A stretch of DNA of 64,000 bases. Origin: Ligula intestinalis (taxonomy: Eukaryota > Platyhelminthes > Cestoda > Diphyllobothriidea > Diphyllobothriidae). Below, in pieces: positions 59,040 to 64,000 of the stretch. A model generated the notes under the pieces. The model saw only the letters and a program-made list of their open reading frames with translations. It made no database searches and was not told where the DNA came from. The translations under genes and the position numbers were made by a program. Location: NCBI GenBank assembly GCA_036362985.1, contig JAYGXS010000007.1, forward strand, positions 19,001,482-19,065,481, in the 5' to 3' direction. The number at the start of each line of letters is the position of its first letter. The first letter of the stretch is position 1.

Positions 59040-59620
59040 ATCACTAGCCGTTTTGTGGCGTAAGCTCGAGAGTAAGTTACAAAGACACCATGGACGGACG
59101 AGTGGGTCGTCTGACAGATCGGTGTTCGCCTGTATACTGGCAAGGCAACGAACTCATGGCTTAATGGTTAGGGCGTTTTAATCGTGAATTCGAGCCTCGG
59201 GTGGGACACAACCTGGAGCTGGGTATTACTGTCTCTGCTAGCAAAGACCATTGTAGTCTCCAATGTCTTTCAGCCTATATCCCAGCTGCCTTGCGGCAGA
59301 GCCTCGAGTGATAACTCTAATGGCAACACGGACGGACGAGTAAGTCCTCTAACAGATCGGTGAACGCGTATCTGTTACTTTATACCCCAATCTAATACTG
59401 TCAAGACTGTAAGCTCGTAGCTCAATCGTTAGGACGTTCGCCCTGATCGGAGAGATCACAAGTTCCAAACTCGGGTGTGGCAGCAATTTCAGCGGCAACA
59501 CCGGAGTTGGTTACCACTAGTCGATGACGCCTAATGAGGCAAAAAATGGCCATTACAATGTCCCATGTCTTTTGCCGCAAGCTCCTTATGCCTATATCTA
59601 TATATGTCATGGTAAATACG
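59040..59620 (+). repeat. Tandem SINE array: tail, full unit, partial unit
   Basis: 59045-59145 is a unit tail ('catggacggacgagtgggtc', 'ctgacagatcggtg'). 59150-59395 is a full unit with the head 'catggcttaatggttagggc', 'gtgaattcgagcctcgg' and a tail. 59404-59600 is a third unit with the head 'gctcgtagctcaatcgttag' and 'ggtgtggcagcaatttcagc'. All are head to tail. Confidence 0.8.
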
Positions 59621-62600
59621 TTGTTTGGAGAATGATTAACCCACTTGGATACTTACAGTAAAAGGGTTGTTTTTTGCTAAGTATTTCCGTACGAATTAAA
59701 TAGTTATATTCTCCCATTCCTTTTTATGCTATGAAGCGACAAGCAACAGCCACAGAGAAGTCGCAAATTATTTTTGCTTCCAATTAATTCTGCAGTACCT
59801 GCATGTTTTAAACTCGCACCAAGGGAGTAACGCTTTTAAAAATTGTCATTTTCGGGGACAGAATAAGGCTAATACAATGCTTGAACCCGATTGCCAAATT
59901 TAAAATAATCTGATCATTTTGCGCAAATGAATACAACTGTTCCGGACTAAATATGACCACTGGTTTATGAGGTAATGCGGCATTGCACGAGTACAGCATT
60001 GTATAAAAAATACCGATTACCGGGAGCCTTAAGAAGGTCAAAATTTAATAACAACTAATACAAGTTAGTTAAAGTCACGTCTAAAATGAAATGTCGTGAA
60101 CTTTCGTGAGGAACGATGAGAGGCTTCAGTACGAACGTCATTTTTTTCAAAAAAGGGCTGTCAGACGAAATCAACAACCTCTCAGCACCTCCCGGTTGGA
60201 GTACTTCTATCCTAGAGATAGTTTCCAGTACGTTCTTACATTTTTAATCCAGAGTTTTAAGCTTTGCACCTGAAATTTGAGTGCCTTTCGGTTACAAATA
60301 CTCAGCTATTCCATTTAATGAAAATCTTCTTCTTTAAATTGGGAAGACGGTTAGATGAAATTAATTTTTAGTCCTGAAATAACACGCGAGTATATCCTGC
60401 AAAGCTTGCATTTAACTTTCGAAAAAAGGCACATATGTGTTACTTTACAAGAAAATAAGCTGGTTATTTCACTTGCTAGGTAATAATTAATTTTACACAT
60501 CACCACATATTACTTACTATTTTTGATATAGTACGCCTGTTTTCTGTGAACATATTCAGCATTTACCAAGCCATTGCACTCCCTTCATTTAAATCCTAAG
60601 CGTTTTGCTAAAACTTTTAGTTTTATTAGTTTTGATTGAGTTTTACTTAAGATAAGATTATTTACATTGTACAGTTTATCATGGTTTAGTTAAATTTAGT
60701 TTAGTTCTAGCTTTATTAGCGGCATGCGATTGTTTTTCCGCCTAAAAATCACCCTCGGGGTTTAACATTTATTTTGAAAATTCGCAATTTTTTTTTGCAT
60801 TTCGGCAGTGTGGGGGTTTCTTGTTTCCTATTAGTTGCTTTTCCTATTTTACTTACCGCACGTTTTTGTCGTCAAACATTAATTAGTTTACTAATTGCTC
60901 CTATTGTTTTTGGCTTTAGTACGCTCTACTGTTTTCCTTTCTCGTTCATTCCCTCTTTCACCCATATAACCCATATTACCGCCGGTCTCGTAGTAAACAA
61001 ACGTGAGTTTTTTGAAATTGTGTCGATATGTATACTGTAAATTTTACCATTTGCTACTATTGCAGATTATTCGTTCTATTTTCGGTCATCGCTGTGGTCT
61101 TATAAATTTCACTGAGACGACAGAGATATTAGTATCGGCCTCTACACTATGTGAAGCGCTAGCTACACCGAACTAACATGGAGCCAGATAAGGGCATGAC
61201 AAAGGTTAGGGAGGCTGCCCACAAACTATAAATGGCATACGTCGCGATGTTAAATGGCATGCCTATTAATAGGATCACGCTGCGCAAGCCATATACACGC
61301 AATCCGCGCTTTAGGTGTCTGATCTGGGAAGGAAAGGCGAAACTCCGGTTGACTCTGATGATCGTGTTTCCATGCCAGACAGTGCACATTTCTCAAAATA
61401 AAAAATCCAACATGCTTTAAGCCAATCACACAGCCATAAATGCCAGTGTGTGGAATGCTGCTAACTTTTGGGAAAACCTCGCTCTTCCTCTCACGAAGAA
61501 CAGTCAGGCTGGAGTGTTTGTTTTTTAGTGTTTTCTTTGTGGCACTCCCAAGGAACTAAAATCCGAGTCTCTCCTCGGCGTTTGCACGAAAACCCGACCC
61601 ACCGTGCATGTATCTGGCGTGTATGGCACGTTAGGCGGGTCGGTTGGCTTTGTCAGTGCCTTCACCATTCTTCTTGACCAATCTACGGTACAAGGAGAAT
61701 ACGCGTAAGAGCAGAGAAATTACGGTGGTAGAGCCACCCTCGCGTTCGACGATGTCCAACTCGTGCTTCAGCAGGCCAAAGGGAAACACGGTCACTTGCG
61801 CATGAGTAAGTGTTAATGGATAACAGACTTGAGCTGCACCTACCGCACCTACCGCACCTTCTGTCTTCACCCTAAACCCACACCCCCCCGTGACCAGCGT
61901 CATAAGATTATCAGCTAGACAGGACGCAGTATCGAGCACAGGTAATGAGGACGGCAACATACGTAACTAAGCGCACCACTACGAACCATGGCCTACAACA
62001 ATCAACAATCACTGCGGTGTACAGGTTGGACACCAGCGTTAACAATGGTCAAATTGTCACCTCAGTAGCTGCGGGAGCCGACATTAATTTGACTGACGCA
62101 TGATTTAATTTTTAGTAAAAACCTACTGATAATCAGCCTGGTCTTTAAAATTAAGTCTAGTTCGCACAGGCTCTTGTCACTGAATGCTGATTAAAGCTAA
62201 TGTATGCATTTCTGCACCATCGTAGCGACCGCTCCTGCGTCCCCCATGGCCGGTAGTTGCGGAGATACTGAGCACAGCCGTAAAACTGCATCCAATGCCG
62301 TCTACTGCAACCTCACTTTCCTTCCCTTTGTTTGGGTTTAAATTTTTGGTAACAGTCTATTTCTAGCAATACCGCGGAAACCCAAAATCTGAGAATTTCG
62401 GAACCAGTGTTGATGCTTATTTTTTAATTCACTATTCCATTCATTAATTTAATTCAATAAATCATTTTTATCTTACTATATTACTAGCTTTTTTCATTAT
62501 TTTATCTACTTTTGTCTGTTTTTTCATATATTTCTTTTATTTTCTGTCGTGCACCACCATAATAACTACCCATATGCCCCTATTATCACCAATTCCACAT

Positions 62601-62749
62601 TATTGAATTCTACAGTTTTCGTTTCCGTGAATTGAATTGTACTATGCTGCAACCAAAATTTCACCCACTTCCGTGTGTGCCTTCTGCGATTTCTGCACAA
62701 CTCATAGAAAGGAAACGACTAAAGCCAGATATTGGGAAATAATCAGAGT
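59621..62749. other. No feature recognised
   Basis: About 3.1 kb without a supported feature. Frames at 60774-61040 (plus, non-ATG start, hydrophobic) and 61960-61631 (minus) are not recognisable as exons. The latter lies in a GC-richer block that could be a repeat. Confidence 0.35.
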
Positions 62750-62830
62750 TTTATTTTCAGGCCCACAAGTTCGCCTTGAAAATTCAGTTCTTCCTTCATT
62801 CAGAGGCTGCTAATCGTAATGGTGAGCACA
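62750..62830 (-). mobile_element. Penelope-like element 3' tail, diverged
   Basis: The plus-strand view 'cagagttttattttcaggcc' and 'cattcagaggctgctaatcg' is the reverse of a PLE-type terminal block. It is weaker than the other copies. Confidence 0.35.
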
Positions 62831-63289
62831 CGAATGTATGTAGTGCACACTTAAGCTCTACAGATGATGCCAACGTAACGTGTTCACGCATCCCTGTCCA
62901 CAGCCATTTCGTGGTCCAAGCGGGGTAAGAAACTACGTTAAACACATACACACATGTACAGTGGTTTTTTCACTGGAAACAGTACTCAAGCATCCTGATC
63001 AGTCGTCCAGTGGCCGTTTTTGGTTCGCAAGCCACACCACTCCTTAAGAATCTCGGAAAGCAGGTTACGGACTTCGATATATAAATACGTGAATAAAAGG
63101 GAAGGCTCGTTGGATGAAAGAGAGTGAATCGGAAATTTTCAAGCACGTATCGCACGCTCGTTGTCAGACGTAATGAGAACTGAGAGGTGAGTGTAGAATA
63201 CTGGTTTTTAAGGACGCAAACAAGAAAAGGGTAGATGACCTTACGAGGGGTGGGCGCGCAGCGTAATGTGGTGGCTGTCATACGTGAGC
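62831..63289. other. No feature recognised
   Basis: No supported gene or repeat. Confidence 0.4.
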
Positions 63290-63680
63290 TAAGTTCGAAA
63301 GAGAGCTTTAATGGCAACCTGGACAGACGCGTGGGTCCTCTGGGAGATTGGTGTTCGCATATCTGCTACTGTATATCTTCGATCTAATACCGGTAAGACT
63401 GTCAGCTCGTAGCTCAGTGATAAGAACTTTCGCCTCTAACCGGAGAGATCCGAGTTCAAAACTCGAGTTTGGCATCAATTTCCCCGGCACCAGTGAAGTA
63501 AGGCATCACTAGCCGATGACGACAGAAAAAAGACCTACCAAGAGTCCCCATACGTTTTTGGTACTTTCTTCTGCCTATATCCTAGCCGCCTTTCAGTGGA
63601 GGCTCCAGCGAGAGCACTGATGGCAACATGGACGGACAAGTACGCCCTCTGACAAATCAGTGTACGCATATCCGCTAAGA
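63290..63680 (+). repeat. Tandem SINE array: tail plus full unit
   Basis: 63296-63380 is a unit tail ('ggcaacctggacagacgcgt', 'gggagattggtgttcgcata'). 63400-63680 is a full unit with the head 'gctcgtagctcagtgataag', 'gagttcaaaactcgag', a decayed body 'agccgatgacgacag' and the tail 'catggacggacaagtacgcc'. The linker between them matches that in the array at 59040-59620. Confidence 0.8.
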
Positions 63681-64000
63681 TAATGTTAGATAAAAAAATA
63701 TGCTTTCATAGCGAAAAATGTCTTATTTCCTTCATATATGCAGATATAGGCACCGATGATCTGGCAGTGGAACAATTAATTTCCCTATCACCTCGCAGCT
63801 CACATTAAGAGTCCGCGCAGGCAGTCACATATCGAATAGTGAGATAGGACGAAATGGATTTGGGGTTGCGCCTCAAATGTGACAGTGACTTCCGTGTTCA
63901 TTGTTTAATACCTGACGGTAAACAACCCTAATTCTGCACGCACTCATCGAAGAAAAAGCTGTAAAACATTCGTTACTTCACAAAAATGTAAGCAGAGGGT
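63681..64000. other. No feature recognised
   Basis: AT-rich end of the window with no supported feature. Confidence 0.4.

Noticed and set aside
60774..61040. 88-codon hydrophobic plus frame resembling a membrane protein
   Set aside because: It starts at a non-ATG codon in T-rich DNA. T-rich sequence gives Phe/Leu/Ser-rich translations by composition alone, and no splice or homology support exists.
1..64000. CRISPR arrays, bacterial operons, phage or toxin-antitoxin systems
   Set aside because: The sequence has spliced genes, PLEs and tRNA-derived SINEs and is clearly eukaryotic. No regularly spaced repeat arrays or operon-like gene runs were seen.

Overview
The window is eukaryotic. It is intron-rich and AT-rich, and much of it is retroelement debris, with one recognisable multi-exon host gene. 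The mobile-element mix is Penelope-like elements (PLEs) with GIY-YIG endonuclease domains, a degraded LINE, a Ty3/gypsy relic, a Tigger/pogo relic, a CACTA-type transposase relic and a tRNA-derived SINE. That mix, together with very long introns, suggests a parasitic flatworm, most likely a tapeworm. This assignment is inferred from family resemblance and is not proven by the sequence.

The one convincing protein-coding gene lies on the minus strand, from about 52.4 kb down to 24.7 kb. Four coding exons (52376-52047, 38230-37864, 28988-28875, 26348-25165) have canonical AG/GT borders and phases that match at every junction. Together they encode a predicted 664-residue type I membrane protein. 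It has a signal peptide, a cysteine-rich Ig-like ectodomain, a Thr/Pro stalk, one transmembrane helix and a 394-residue cytoplasmic tail with tyrosine motifs, a polyproline run and an acidic cluster. The three introns are about 13.8, 8.9 and 2.5 kb and hold most of the repeats between 26 and 52 kb.

Layout. 1-1.45 kb: LINE relic. 1.9-6.3 kb: dispersed repeat R1 (three copies), a foldback hairpin and a Tigger/pogo deletion derivative. 7-12.5 kb: SINE, an inverted PLE pair spanning a 100-N assembly gap, a tRNA-like element and a foldback. 14-22 kb: PLE fragments, a CACTA-type relic and SINEs. 23.3-24 kb: Ty3/gypsy relic. 24.7-52.4 kb: the receptor-like gene with repeat-filled introns. 52.4-64 kb: upstream flank with few recognisable features apart from SINE arrays, poly-C tracts and an R1 copy just inside the gene boundary.

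Two patterns stand out. PLE copies here repeatedly carry an inverted copy of their own 3' end, most clearly at 43.1-43.9 kb, where near-perfect 225-bp arms sit between 13-bp target duplications. Their 3' ends also share a hairpin whose stem sequence varies while the flanks (CTGATGA-like and GAAAC) stay conserved, which resembles part of a hammerhead ribozyme core. All coding calls were made by reading the translations by eye; no database search was possible.
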